From Rubrivivax sp. (lineage in GTDB: Bacteria; Pseudomonadota; Gammaproteobacteria; Burkholderiales; Burkholderiaceae_C), in assembly GCA_022843905.1 (NCBI GenBank), contig JALHMT010000004.1, positions 5,205-69,204 on the forward strand: DNA of 64,000 nucleotides, given 5' to 3'. The translations under genes were made by a program, and so were the position numbers. The stretch's first letter is position 1; each line of letters opens with the position of its first letter. The notes under the pieces are model-generated. The model did not search any database. It was not told the DNA's origin and worked only from the letters and a program-made list of their open reading frames with translations. Shown here piece by piece: positions 51,503 to 60,744 of this stretch.

Positions 51503-51849
51503 TGGACGCCGTGGAACCACGCCAGTTCTTTTCGATGCCGGACATGCCCAGTGGAGGCATGCCTCAGGACCGCGCCTCCCGGCTGGCGGCCCGCCGCGCG
51601 TTCGTGGACCTGAAGACCGTCTTCAGCGCCGCTGTCGCCGACCTGCCGGGCCAGAATGGGGTCTGGCTGCGCCAGCAGATCCGCGGTGCGGAAGAACCCA
51701 TCGACCTGTGGCTGCTGCGGGCACCCGTGATGGAAGCCTTGTCGGAACTCGACGACGCCACGCGGCAATGGCGCTTGCGACTGCGGCGCAGCCTGGACTC
51801 CCTGTTTCCCGAGACGGAACTCGCCAGCGGCTTCGGACGCCTCGGCTGA
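51499..51849 (+). CDS. small protein of unknown function, second of a coupled pair
   Basis: 116 aa, not recognised. A possibly flexible N-terminus (FFSMPDMPSGGMP) is followed by a mostly helical region with FVDLKTVFSAAVADLPGQNG, then WLRQQIRGAEEPIDLWLLRA and RQWRLRLRRSLDSLFPE. No signal peptide. It could bind or regulate the upstream product. Its ATG overlaps the previous stop, so co-translation is likely. Confidence 0.65.
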   Translation: MMDAVEPRQFFSMPDMPSGGMPQDRASRLAARRAFVDLKTVFSAAVADLPGQNGVWLRQQIRGAEEPIDLWLLRAPVMEALSELDDATRQWRLRLRRSLDSLFPETELASGFGRLG

Positions 51850-51883
51850 GACTGGGCTTGAAGGCCCGTCGGGGCCATGTCCG

Positions 51884-52414
51884 TCAGACCCGCACACGCG
51901 CCTTGAAGGTGCGCTTGAACTTCTCCACCTTGGGCGCCACCACGAACGCGCAGTAGCCCTGCCCCGGGTTGCGCGCGAAGTAGTGCTGGTGATAGTCCTC
52001 GGCAGGCCACCAGCTGTCCAGCGGCAGCAGTTCGGTGACGACACGACCCCCGTGGCCCTTCTGGGCCTCGGCCAGCACCGCTTCGGCCACCGACCTCTGT
52101 TCGGGCGCGTGCAGGTAGATGCCCGATCGGTACTGCGTGCCCACGTCGTTGCCCTGGCGATTGAGCGTCGTCGGGTCGTGTGTGGCGAAGAAGATCTCGA
52201 GCACTTCACGCAAGGTGATGCTTGCGGGGTCGAATTCGACCTTCACCACTTCCACATGCCCGGTGTCGCCTTCGCAGATCTGCGCGTAGGTCGGGTTGGG
52301 CACGTGCCCGTTGGCGTAGCCCGAGGTCACGGACCTGACGCCTTCGACCATCTCGAAAACCGCTTCCGTGCACCAGAAGCACCCGCCTCCGAGAGTGATC
52401 TGCTCATTCGCCAT
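51884..52414 (-). CDS. msrA: peptide methionine sulfoxide reductase MsrA
   Basis: 176 aa, reduces Met-(S)-sulfoxide. Nucleophile Cys in GGGCFWCTEAVF (Cys near 12), then GHVEVVKVEFDP, DPTTLNRQGNDVGTQYRSGI and a downstream YCAFVVAPK region that may hold the recycling Cys. ATG at 52414. Single gene; joins ohr as an oxidative-damage function in this area. Confidence 0.95.
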   Translation of the reverse strand: MANEQITLGGGCFWCTEAVFEMVEGVRSVTSGYANGHVPNPTYAQICEGDTGHVEVVKVEFDPASITLREVLEIFFATHDPTTLNRQGNDVGTQYRSGIYLHAPEQRSVAEAVLAEAQKGHGGRVVTELLPLDSWWPAEDYHQHYFARNPGQGYCAFVVAPKVEKFKRTFKARVRV

Positions 52415-52532
52415 CGATGCCTCCTGGATCAACCGTCCTGTACAGGGCACCGAGACGAGGGGGGACCCCTGGGCACGCCGTCCTGCAGCGCTACTGCACA
52501 ATGAATGTTACGTTGCCGTCGCCAGGAGTCCC

Positions 52533-53345
52533 ATGACATCGCTGAATGACCTGCTGCAGACGCTGGAACTGGGATCGCTGAAGGGCTTGATCAGTTCGCT
52601 GGTGCTGCCTCCGGTCCCGTTGCTCCTGCTGATCCTGGTCGGCGCGCGGCTGCTGCCGCGGCGACGGCTGCTCGGCTGGTCGGTGGTCGGGCTGTCCACG
52701 GTGGCACTGTGGTTCAGCTGCACCACGCTGCTCGGCTGGACGCTGATCCAGGGTCTGCTGCAACCGCCGCCGGCGCTGTCGGCCGGGGCCGTCGCCGACC
52801 TGAAAGCGGCCGGCAGCGACCAGAAGACCGCGATCATCGTCCTGGGCGCCGGACGCGAGGCCTTCGCACCCGAATACGGCGTGTCGAACCTGACGGGCCT
52901 GTCGATGGAAAGACTGCGCTACGGCGTGTGGCTGTCTCGCGCAACGAACGTGCCCATCGGCTTCACCGGAGGCGTGTCCTATGGCGCGCCGCCCGGCGCC
53001 AGCGAGGCCGAGATCGCGGCACGCATCGCCGCCAGCGAGTTGAATCGTCCCCTGCGCTGGACGGAGAGCAACGCGCGCGACACCAACGAGAACGCTCAGT
53101 ACAGCGTCAAGATGCTCCGTGACGCCGGGATGCAACGCGTGGTGGTCGTGACCCATGGTTTCCACATGAAGAGGGCGCTGGCGGCCTTCGAGCGCGCGGC
53201 ACGGCGAGAACGCGTCACGATGAGCTTCCTGCCGGCCCCGATGGGCCTGGCCGACCGCTCCGGCGGCTGGCTGCCCACGCCCGAGGGCTTCTTCCAGACC
53301 CGCATGGCGCTGCGCGAGTGGCTCGGGCGGTTGGCAGGGGCCTGA
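52533..53345 (+). CDS. DUF218 / ElyC-SanA-YdcF family membrane protein
   Basis: 270 aa, two N-terminal membrane helices (about 18-40 and 45-75: LVLPPVPLLLLILVGARLL; LLGWSVVGLSTVALWFSCTT), followed by a DUF218 domain with AIIVLGAG, ARDTNENAQYSVKML and VVVVTHGFHMKRALAAFER. ElyC homologues affect peptidoglycan or envelope integrity in E. coli; the exact role here is inferred. ATG 52533 has AGGAG nearby. Confidence 0.88.
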   Translation: MTSLNDLLQTLELGSLKGLISSLVLPPVPLLLLILVGARLLPRRRLLGWSVVGLSTVALWFSCTTLLGWTLIQGLLQPPPALSAGAVADLKAAGSDQKTAIIVLGAGREAFAPEYGVSNLTGLSMERLRYGVWLSRATNVPIGFTGGVSYGAPPGASEAEIAARIAASELNRPLRWTESNARDTNENAQYSVKMLRDAGMQRVVVVTHGFHMKRALAAFERAARRERVTMSFLPAPMGLADRSGGWLPTPEGFFQTRMALREWLGRLAGA

Positions 53346-53358
53346 CCGCCGGCAGCGA

Positions 53359-53841
53359 TCAGATGACCAGGGCGGCGACGAACAGGCCGACCATCATGAA
53401 GGCCAGGGCGACCTTGGCCAGCATGCCGAGCATCATGCCGATCCAGGTGGCCACACCCACATGCAGGGATCGCAACTCGTCCCGTCGCGCGATGTACTCG
53501 CCGGCGGCGGCACCGACCAGCGGCATGAACAGCACCCCGACCAGGCCCATGAAGAGTCCGACCACGGTCCCGATCGCTGCCCCGATCAGCGCCTGGCGGC
53601 TGGCTTGCACGCGCCGCGCACCCATCAAGCCGGCCAGGTACTCCAGAACCCAGGAAAGCACCGCCATCGCGGCGATGATGCCCACGGTGACGCCGCTCAC
53701 GCGGGTGAAGTCGTCGATCCAGGCGCCGAGCACGGCCCCGGCCAGGACCAGCACCGTGCCCGGCAGCGCAGGCAGGACGGTGCCGACCAGGCCGATCAGC
53801 ATCAGGGCGGCGGTGGCAATCCAGAGCAAGGTGGGGGTCAA
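53359..53841 (-). CDS. DUF456 integral membrane protein
   Basis: About 160 aa, roughly four to five hydrophobic helices (LIGLVGTVLPALPGTVLVLA; GIIAAMAVLSWVLEYLAGL; GTVVGLFMGLVGVLFMPLVG; VALAFMMVGLFVAALVI), with the LPxLPG and GR/AR motifs of DUF456. Function unknown. TTG at 53841 with GGGAG five bases upstream is preferred to a frame opening at 53871. Convergent with the ElyC-like gene, 13 bp apart. Confidence 0.82.
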   Translation of the reverse strand: MTPTLLWIATAALMLIGLVGTVLPALPGTVLVLAGAVLGAWIDDFTRVSGVTVGIIAAMAVLSWVLEYLAGLMGARRVQASRQALIGAAIGTVVGLFMGLVGVLFMPLVGAAAGEYIARRDELRSLHVGVATWIGMMLGMLAKVALAFMMVGLFVAALVI

Positions 53842-54020
53842 GGGAACTCCCGAATGAACACGCCTGTCCAAATGGCGCCGAGCTTGTTATGTTTCAAGCT
53901 TCAGGCGGCCGAGCACCCATCAATGAAAGGGACTTGCGGGGGACATTTGGGTGAGACCGCTGGAAGCCTCACACTATTTGGTTGTCGGCCTTCGATCGGG
54001 CCACTGTGGAAGGAAGAGAC

Positions 54021-55019
54021 ATGAAGAACTGGTTGTTGGGAGCGGCGGTTGCCGTGGTGTCCTTGGCCATGATGGTGCCGGCCGACGTGGAGGCCAAGCG
54101 CCTGGGCGGCGGCAAGTCGAGCGGCATGCAGCGCGACATGCCCGCGCGCACGGCGCCGGACGCGCCTGCCGGCAAGCCGGCCACGCCCGCGCAGGCCAGC
54201 CCGACGGCTCCGGCGGGAGCTGCGGCGACCGCAGGCGCGGCCGCCGCACCGGCCAAGCGTTCCTGGATGGGGCCGCTGGCAGGCCTGGCCGCGGGTCTGG
54301 GCATTGCGGCGCTGCTGAGCCACTTCGGCCTCGGCGAAGGCTTCGCGAACTTCCTGATGCTGGCACTGCTGGCCGTCGCGGCGGTGTTTCTCGTGCGCTG
54401 GATCATGCGCCGCATGTCGCCGGCTGCGGCCACGCCGAACGCCATGCAGCGAAGCAGCGGCTCGGCCGGTGGCGCCCAGGTGGCATGGCCCTCCCCGGGT
54501 GGCTCCTCGGCGCCAGGGTCGACGGCAGGCCCCGTGAACGAGTCTGCTCCTGCGGGCTCGGCCGCCGTGCCCGCCGCGCAAGACCCCGTCGTGCTCGGCC
54601 AAACCCTCGCGCCGGTCAAGCCGGCGGTGCCCAAGGCCTTCGTGCCGGCCACTTTCGATGCCGAGTCCTTCCAGCGTGCGGCCAAGATGATCTTCATCCG
54701 TCTGCAGGCTGCCAACGACGCCGCCGATCTCGACGACATCCGCGGCTTCACGACACCTGAAATGTTCGCGGAACTGCGCATGGACATCCAGGACCGCAAT
54801 GGCGCCAAGCAGCATACCGACGTCCTGAAGGTTGACGCCGAGGTGCTCGACGTGGCGCAGGAAGCCGAACGCCAGATCGTCAGTGTTCGCTACACCGGCC
54901 AGCTGACTGAAGCCGCAGGTGAAGCACCTGTGGAGTTCAACGAAGTGTGGCACCTCGTGAAGCCGATGGACGACAGCCGTTCCTGGGCGATTGCCGGCAT
55001 CGAACAGACCGGCCGCTGA
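54021..55019 (+). CDS. Tim44-like domain protein
   Basis: 332 aa: signal peptide or anchor at the N-terminus (LLGAAVAVVSLAMMVPADVEA), an Ala/Pro-rich linker (about 45-85), two hydrophobic segments (about 93-128), and a C-terminal Tim44-like domain (about 205-332; FDAESFQRAAKMIFIRLQAA, RGFTTPEMFAELRMDI, EVWHLVKPMDDSRSWAIAGI). Bacterial relatives are inner-membrane proteins of unclear role. ATG 54021 has GGAAGAG upstream. Confidence 0.9.
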   Translation: MKNWLLGAAVAVVSLAMMVPADVEAKRLGGGKSSGMQRDMPARTAPDAPAGKPATPAQASPTAPAGAAATAGAAAAPAKRSWMGPLAGLAAGLGIAALLSHFGLGEGFANFLMLALLAVAAVFLVRWIMRRMSPAAATPNAMQRSSGSAGGAQVAWPSPGGSSAPGSTAGPVNESAPAGSAAVPAAQDPVVLGQTLAPVKPAVPKAFVPATFDAESFQRAAKMIFIRLQAANDAADLDDIRGFTTPEMFAELRMDIQDRNGAKQHTDVLKVDAEVLDVAQEAERQIVSVRYTGQLTEAAGEAPVEFNEVWHLVKPMDDSRSWAIAGIEQTGR

Positions 55020-55051
55020 TCCGCCGCTGTTCGGCCGCTGACCGGCCCATT

Positions 55052-55070
55052 GCCGGCGCCCTGCGCCGGC
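55052..55070 (+). terminator. stem-loop after the Tim44-like gene
   Basis: Perfect 8-bp stem GCCGGCGC / GCGCCGGC with a 3-nt loop (CCT), 32 bp past the stop. It has no T-run but sits just before the terminator at 55075. Confidence 0.5.
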
Positions 55071-55074
55071 CAAC

Positions 55075-55113
55075 GAAGACGCACCGCCTGACAGCCGTGC
55101 GTCTTCTTTCCTT
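55075..55113 (+). terminator. Rho-independent terminator after the Tim44-like gene
   Basis: 10-bp stem GAAGACGCAC / GTGCGTCTTC with a 12-nt loop, followed by TTTCCTT. It likely ends the Tim44-gene transcript ahead of the kinase gene. Confidence 0.75.
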
Positions 55114-55238
55114 GGGGTGTCCACCTCTGCCCTGCATGTGCGGCATGCGCCACGGGATCGCTGGCTGTCCCGCGTGGGACGGGTCTGCTTTGGGCTGACA
55201 ATGACGGCACGGTCCAGCCCTGTGCGGCGGCGCGCAGC

Positions 55239-57605
55239 ATGGCCGCGTCGACGTCCTGGGCTTGGCTTCCCTGGGCCAGCATGCTTGTTCCATCCGCAAC
55301 CCACGACTCCGAAACCGTCGTCCAGTCCGCAGGCTTCGAGGCTGCATGGCTGACCGCTTCGGCCTCGTCACTGGCGATCTGCGACAGCGCGGGCCACGTC
55401 CACTGGTGCAACCCCGCCTTCGATGGCAATCACCCCGCGCATGGAGCGCCTGGCGCACGGGGCAGCTTGGCCGATCGGCTGCAACTGGCCGCTGCTGACG
55501 ACGATGCCCTGCGGTCCGTGCTGCGCGCCTCCCGTCCGGCCACGATGCAGGGCCAGGGACGCCATCGCTGTGCGGCGGGAAGCGTCAGGACCTTGTTGCT
55601 CCATGTCCTGTCGCTCGCCGCCGACCTGCGGCTTGTTCAGGTCGACGTGCTGCTCCCGGAGCAGGCCGATGACCCTGTGGCGCGCGCCCGCGCCCATCTG
55701 GCCGAGGCGATCGAACTGGCGGGAGTCGTGATCTGGCAGCGCGACCTGGAGTCCGGCACCGTACGCTTCAATCGGCAAGGGGCCCTGCTCTTCGGCTTCG
55801 ACCCGCTGGTGGACCTGTTTCCCATGGAGTCCTGGCGCGAACGCATACACCCTGAAGACGCCAACCGGTTCTTCAAGGTTCCCCGCAGGGCGGGCCGACA
55901 GTCGCCGCAGAAGGAGACCCGGTTTCGCCTGCCCGACGGGCAATGGGGCCTGTTGATGGCCACCGTCGTCTCGCAGCAGGATCGACAGGGCAAGCCGCAA
56001 TCGCTCATCGGCGTGGCGCTGGATGTCACCGAACGGCGACGTACCGAACTGGCCTTGCGACAGGCGCACGAGAGCGCGGCGCTGGCGGCTCACAGTGTCG
56101 GGCTCGGCACCTGGTCGATGGAGGTCGCCACCGAGGAGGTCGTCTGGGACGAGCAGATGTGGCGCCTGCGCCGCCTGCAACCGCAGGAGGCCCCCCCGGT
56201 ACTCGATGCGATGCTGCAGGTCGTGCATGCGGACGACCGGGCTGCGGTCGAACGCCGCTTGCGACAAGCTCCCGACGCTCCGGCGCAGACACAGTCGGAG
56301 TTCCGCATCGTCTGGCCCGATGGCACGGTGCGCTGGCTGGCGTCGCGCTCTGCACCGGTGCTGGACGAACACGGCAAGGTGTTGCGCCGAATCGGAGTCA
56401 ACTGGGACATCACCGATGCCCGCGAAGCCGAAAGGGTGCGTCAGGAGCGGGAACTGGCCCAGCGGGAGAGCCGCGCCAAAAGCGACTTCCTGGCACGCAT
56501 GAGCCATGAGCTCCGCACGCCGCTCAACGCCATCATCGGCTTTTCGCAACTGTTGTTGAGCGAAGAGCGCGGCCTCGACGGCAACGCCGCAGCGCGGCGT
56601 CACCGGCTGCAGCACGTGCGCAGCGCTGGCCAGCAGCTGCTCGCCTTGATCAACGACGTTCTCGACCTCAGCGGGCTGGCGGGTTCCGAGAGCCAGCTGG
56701 CCGCCGAGCCGGTGGCCCTGGAGCCGCTGGTGGCCGAAGTCGCAGGCGTTCTCGCAGCCGCCTCGGCCGAACGGGCGGTCGAGCTGAGCATGCCCACTCT
56801 GGCCGCCGCGCCTTTGGCTGACGCGACCCGCCTGCGTCAGGTGCTCAGGGTGCTGCTGGCCCGCGCGATCCGGCAGACGCGGATCGGAGGGCGCGTCACG
56901 GTCTCGGCGCGCAGCATCGACGGTCGAGTCCGCATCGGCATCCAGGACCAGGGGCCGGCTCTGTCGCCACAGGAACTTCGGGAGCTCTTCGAGCCCTTCA
57001 GCCAGCCCTTCGGCGAGCCCCTCACGGCTCGCACGGGAGAGCCTCTGTGGTCGAACGGGAGCGCCCTGGGCCTGACCATGGCACGGGCCGTGGTCGAACG
57101 CATGTCAGGTCGCCTGGCGGCCCGCGCACCCACCGAAGGCGGCATGCTGCTGGAGATCGATCTGCCCGATGCTTCGCCTCGGGCAGCCGCTCCCCCATCG
57201 GTCGACCGCAGCGCCGGTGCGGCTGGCGCCACCGTGCTCTACATCGAGGACAACCCGGTGAACGCGCTGATCGTGCGCGAACTCATCGCGCGGCGCGGCG
57301 ACATCGTGCTGCACATCGCCGGCACCGGCGCCGAAGGCGTGGCCCTTGCAGAACAGCTCAGGCCGCGGCTGATCCTGCTGGACATGCAACTGCCCGACTT
57401 CGACGGGTTCGAAGTGCTGCGCCGCCTTCAGGCCTCACCGTTGATCGACGCCACGCAGGTCATCGCACTGTCGGCCAACGCCATGCCTCACGACATCGAG
57501 CGCGCGCTGGCAGCCGGGATCTCGGCCTACTGGACCAAGCCGCTTGACTTCAGCGGCTTCATGCGGTCCCTCGATGCGATCTTCGGCAGTGCACCCGAAG
57601 CTTGA
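55239..57605 (+). CDS. PAS-domain hybrid histidine kinase with receiver domain and degenerate ATP-binding region
   Basis: 788 aa, no clear membrane helix. Sensor half holds two recognisable PAS folds (about 155-275, GVVIWQRDLESGTVRFNRQG, and about 285-400, GLGTWSMEVATEEVVWDEQM), each followed by PAC-like ends (ALDVTERR; NWDITDARE). HisKA with H-box DFLARMSHELRTPLNAIIGF (His near 423). The ATPase region (about 500-640) lacks key residues: the N-box Asn is replaced (LARAIRQT), G1 is DQGPALS, and G2 is GSALGL. Receiver domain (about 668-785) has phospho-acceptor Asp715 in LDMQLPDFDG. Start uncertain (possible Met at 15). Confidence 0.87.
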   Translation: MAASTSWAWLPWASMLVPSATHDSETVVQSAGFEAAWLTASASSLAICDSAGHVHWCNPAFDGNHPAHGAPGARGSLADRLQLAAADDDALRSVLRASRPATMQGQGRHRCAAGSVRTLLLHVLSLAADLRLVQVDVLLPEQADDPVARARAHLAEAIELAGVVIWQRDLESGTVRFNRQGALLFGFDPLVDLFPMESWRERIHPEDANRFFKVPRRAGRQSPQKETRFRLPDGQWGLLMATVVSQQDRQGKPQSLIGVALDVTERRRTELALRQAHESAALAAHSVGLGTWSMEVATEEVVWDEQMWRLRRLQPQEAPPVLDAMLQVVHADDRAAVERRLRQAPDAPAQTQSEFRIVWPDGTVRWLASRSAPVLDEHGKVLRRIGVNWDITDAREAERVRQERELAQRESRAKSDFLARMSHELRTPLNAIIGFSQLLLSEERGLDGNAAARRHRLQHVRSAGQQLLALINDVLDLSGLAGSESQLAAEPVALEPLVAEVAGVLAAASAERAVELSMPTLAAAPLADATRLRQVLRVLLARAIRQTRIGGRVTVSARSIDGRVRIGIQDQGPALSPQELRELFEPFSQPFGEPLTARTGEPLWSNGSALGLTMARAVVERMSGRLAARAPTEGGMLLEIDLPDASPRAAAPPSVDRSAGAAGATVLYIEDNPVNALIVRELIARRGDIVLHIAGTGAEGVALAEQLRPRLILLDMQLPDFDGFEVLRRLQASPLIDATQVIALSANAMPHDIERALAAGISAYWTKPLDFSGFMRSLDAIFGSAPEA

Positions 57606-57627
57606 AGACGACTTGCCTGGGCGCCTC

Positions 57628-57645
57628 GGCCCGGGGCACCGGGCC
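57628..57645. terminator. stem-loop between convergent kinase and dcp genes
   Basis: Perfect 7-bp stem GGCCCGG / CCGGGCC with loop GGCA, in the 45-bp gap between the two convergent stops. No T-tract, so termination strength is doubtful. Confidence 0.4.
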
Positions 57646-57650
57646 TGGCC

Positions 57651-59714
57651 TCAGGCCCCTGCAGAGTCCTCGATCAAGCCCCGCTTGCGCAGCAGCGGCT
57701 CCACGGTGGGCGCCCGACCGCGGAAGGCGGCATAGGCGGCGCCGGGCTCCAGGCTGTTTCCGCTGCCGTAGATGAATCGCTGGAGGCGCTGGGCCGTCGC
57801 CGGGTCGAAGGGCCCCCCGGCCTCTTCGAAGGCGCCGTAGCCGTCGGCGTCCAGCACCTCGGCCCACAGATAAACGTAATAGCCCGCCGCATAGCTCGAA
57901 CCCGAGAACAGGTGCTGGAAGTGCACCAGCCGATGGTTGAAGCCCACCGCGCCGGGCAGCCCGGCGCGCGCCAGCACCTCTGCCTCATACGCACACAGGT
58001 CGGCCGGCGGTTCGGCGTCGATCAGTGAGTGCACGGCCATGTCGGCCAATGCGCTGGCGGCATAGCGCACGGTCTCGTAGCCCTGGTTGAAGCGTCGGGC
58101 GGCCATCAGCTTGTCGACCAGCGCGCCGGGGATGGACTCGCCTGTCTTCCAGTGCCGCGCGTGGCGGTGAAGCACCTCGCGCTCGGTGATCCAGTGCTCG
58201 AACAGTTGCGAAGGAAGCTCGACGAAGTCTCGCAGCACCTGCGTGCCCGACAGTCGCTGGTAGGTCACGTTGGACAGCAGACCATGCAGGCCATGGCCGA
58301 ACTCGTGAAACAGCGTGCGCGCGTCGTCCATCGACAGCAGCGTGGGCTCGCCGGGCGCGCCTTTGGCAAAGTTGTTGTTGTTCAGGATCACCGGCAGCTC
58401 GAAGCCGCCATTGCGGCATTGCCAGCGCAGCTGGCTCATCCAGGCGCCGCTGCGCTTGTTGGTCCGCGCGAAGTTGTCCTGCAGGAAGATGCCCAGCACC
58501 TCACCGTCAGCACCATGCACCTCGTAGGCCTTCACGTCGGGGTGGTAGACGGGCAGATCCGGCCGATGCTCGAAGCGCAGACCGAACAGTCGGCCCGCGC
58601 AGTCGAAGGCGGCCTCGACCATGCGTTCGAGCTGAAAGTAGGGCTTGATCTCGGCATCGTCGACGGCATAGCGGGCCATGCGCACGCGCTCAGCCCAGTA
58701 GCGCCAGTCCCAGGCCTCGATCTGGTGCGTGACGCCGGCGCCCAGCATGGCGCCTTCCAGCGCGACCCGCTCGCGCTCCACCGCCTGCAGCGCCCGGGGC
58801 CAGACCTCGTCGAGCAGGCGCTGCACGGCGCTGCGTGTGCCGGCCATGGTGTCGGCCAGCGCGTGGTCGGCAAAGCAGGCATGGCCATGCAGTCGAGCCT
58901 GCTCGTTGCGCAATCGCAGGATCTGGCGCGCGACGTCTCGGTTGTCGTGTTCGCCAGGGTGTGCGCCGCGCGATGTCCAGGCCCGCCATGACCTCTCTCG
59001 CAGGTCGCGGCGGGTCGAGAAGGTCAGGAAGGGCACGACCAGTGAACGCGACAGCGTGATGACATGGGCACCGGGACGGCCGCGCTCGCCAGCGGCCTGG
59101 CGCGCCGCGGCTCGAACGAAGTCGGGCAGACCCGACAGGTCGTCTTCGCCCTCCAGCCAGAGCACGTGTTCGGTTTCGTCGTGCAGCACGTTCTGGGCGA
59201 AGCGGGTGGTCAGCGACGCGAGCTCCTCCATCAGGGCGGCATAGCGCTTCTGAGCCGCGGGCGGCAGACAAGCACCGGCCCGAACGAAGTCCAGGTGCAC
59301 GCGTTCGAGCAAGCGCTGCTGCTCGGCGTCCAGGCCCAGCGTGGCCGAGCGCGTCCGCAGGCCGTCGATGCGCTCGAACAACGCGGCGTTCATGAAGATC
59401 GCGCTGGCATGCGCGGCCATCGGACCGGCCATCTCGCGTTGCACGGCCTGCAGGGCCGGGCTCGTCTGCGACGCCGTGAGGTTGTGGAAGACCGCCGCGA
59501 TGCCCGCCAGCAGCCGGCCGCTGCGATCGAACGCGGCCACGGTGTTCTCGAAGCCCGGTGGCTCGGCCTGCGCGACGATCTGCTTCAACTCGGCCAGCTG
59601 ACAGTCCATGGCTGCGCGCAGCGCCGGAGCGAAGTGTCCGGGCTCGATGGCGGCGAAGGGCGGCAGGCCGTACGGCGCCGTCCAGGGCTGCAGCAGCGGA
59701 TTGCGTTCGGACAT
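57651..59714 (-). CDS. dcp: M3 family peptidyl-dipeptidase (Dcp-like)
   Basis: 687-aa zinc metallopeptidase releasing C-terminal dipeptides. HEFGH zinc motif near 470-474 in TLFHEFGHGLHGLL, followed by the conserved region ELPSQLFEHW. N-terminal segments PPGFENTVAAFDRSG and FHNLTASQTSPALQ are closer to Dcp than to oligopeptidase A. No signal peptide, so cytosolic. ATG at 59714 with GGAGG upstream is favoured over GTG at 59735. Confidence 0.92.
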   Translation of the reverse strand: MSERNPLLQPWTAPYGLPPFAAIEPGHFAPALRAAMDCQLAELKQIVAQAEPPGFENTVAAFDRSGRLLAGIAAVFHNLTASQTSPALQAVQREMAGPMAAHASAIFMNAALFERIDGLRTRSATLGLDAEQQRLLERVHLDFVRAGACLPPAAQKRYAALMEELASLTTRFAQNVLHDETEHVLWLEGEDDLSGLPDFVRAAARQAAGERGRPGAHVITLSRSLVVPFLTFSTRRDLRERSWRAWTSRGAHPGEHDNRDVARQILRLRNEQARLHGHACFADHALADTMAGTRSAVQRLLDEVWPRALQAVERERVALEGAMLGAGVTHQIEAWDWRYWAERVRMARYAVDDAEIKPYFQLERMVEAAFDCAGRLFGLRFEHRPDLPVYHPDVKAYEVHGADGEVLGIFLQDNFARTNKRSGAWMSQLRWQCRNGGFELPVILNNNNFAKGAPGEPTLLSMDDARTLFHEFGHGLHGLLSNVTYQRLSGTQVLRDFVELPSQLFEHWITEREVLHRHARHWKTGESIPGALVDKLMAARRFNQGYETVRYAASALADMAVHSLIDAEPPADLCAYEAEVLARAGLPGAVGFNHRLVHFQHLFSGSSYAAGYYVYLWAEVLDADGYGAFEEAGGPFDPATAQRLQRFIYGSGNSLEPGAAYAAFRGRAPTVEPLLRKRGLIEDSAGA

Positions 59715-59731
59715 GTCTGGCCTCCGGGCGT

Positions 59732-60475
59732 TCACTTGCCGCTGAGAATGGCCTTTTCGTCGTCTTCACGGTAACGGCGGTCGCCGCACTCGGCGACCCA
59801 GGTCTCGCGCTCGACGGTCAGCACCTCTCCCTCGCGGTTCATCTTGCTGTTGCGCTCGTTCCAGGAGGCCACACGCTGGTCGATCGCCGCGGCACGCGCA
59901 TTGAAGTCCTTGACCACCTGCTCGCTTCGCGCGGTCAGGGCCGTGCGTTCGGCCTGCAGTTCGTTCTGTCGCTTGACCAGCGCCTCGTTCTCCTTGTTGA
60001 GCTCGTCGCGCTGCCGGTCCACGCTGCGGCCCGACCCGCCCTTCTCGTTGAACTCGGTGACCTTCTTCTGCCACGCGTCGACCTGGGCCTGGAACTCGCG
60101 GGTCTTGGCATTGAGCTCGTCGACCGCGGACTTGAGGCCCCCCATGTTCTCCCGCTCGGCCTTCAGGGCCTCCTGATCCTTGCCGATGGTGGCGCGCTCG
60201 GTATCCATCGCGGCGCGCGCTGCGTCCGTGGTCTTCAGCCGATCCTGCAACAGGTCGCGCTGCTTGAAGCAGGCCCGCAGTTCCTCGAGCGTCAAGACCT
60301 TGGAACTGGCCCTGTTGTTGCCCATCGAAAGAGTTCTGCCCGGATCTGCCGCCGCTGCAGCCCTGGGGGCCGGACTGGTGGACGAAGGAGTGGCGGGGGC
60401 CTGGGCCAGGCTGAGCGTGGTGCCTAGCACCAGTACGAGCACGGCGCTGCCGCGCTGCATGTCGATCAAGGTCAT
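59732..60475 (-). CDS. exported coiled-coil protein of unknown function
   Basis: 247 aa. Signal peptide (about 1-26, ending SLAQA), then an Ala/Pro linker and a long Glu/Lys/Arg-rich helical stretch (about 65-215) with strong heptad character. Two Cys residues (RACFKQRD; WVAECGDRRY) bracket the coil and may link it by a disulfide. Not recognised. Starts 17 bp from the dcp ATG on the same strand, upstream of it, so both could be in one transcript. Confidence 0.83.
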   Translation of the reverse strand: MTLIDMQRGSAVLVLVLGTTLSLAQAPATPSSTSPAPRAAAAADPGRTLSMGNNRASSKVLTLEELRACFKQRDLLQDRLKTTDAARAAMDTERATIGKDQEALKAERENMGGLKSAVDELNAKTREFQAQVDAWQKKVTEFNEKGGSGRSVDRQRDELNKENEALVKRQNELQAERTALTARSEQVVKDFNARAAAIDQRVASWNERNSKMNREGEVLTVERETWVAECGDRRYREDDEKAILSGK

Positions 60476-60744
60476 GGGTCGCCTTCGAAACGAAGTGTGT
60501 TGGGGTGAGGACGAGGCGCCGGGCGCGTCAGGCGCCGTCACGGGAGCACCATCGTCCGTGACAAGCGCGCAATGATGCCACCGCCGCGCCGCCCCATGGA
60601 GGGCGGCCACCCTAGGCCCGCAATGGCCCGCGGCGGCTGTGGCACAGTGCGGGGCTTCCTTGCCGGTGACCGCCTTGCCATGCTCCACGACGACCTGATC
60701 GACACTGCCCCATCGCTGCGCGTGCCTTGCGGCTGGAAGCTGCC

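Noticed and set aside
51328..51849. Single frameshifted gene spanning 51074-51849
   Set aside because: The junction is a clean ATGA stop/start overlap and both products look complete, so two coupled genes are more likely than one broken gene.
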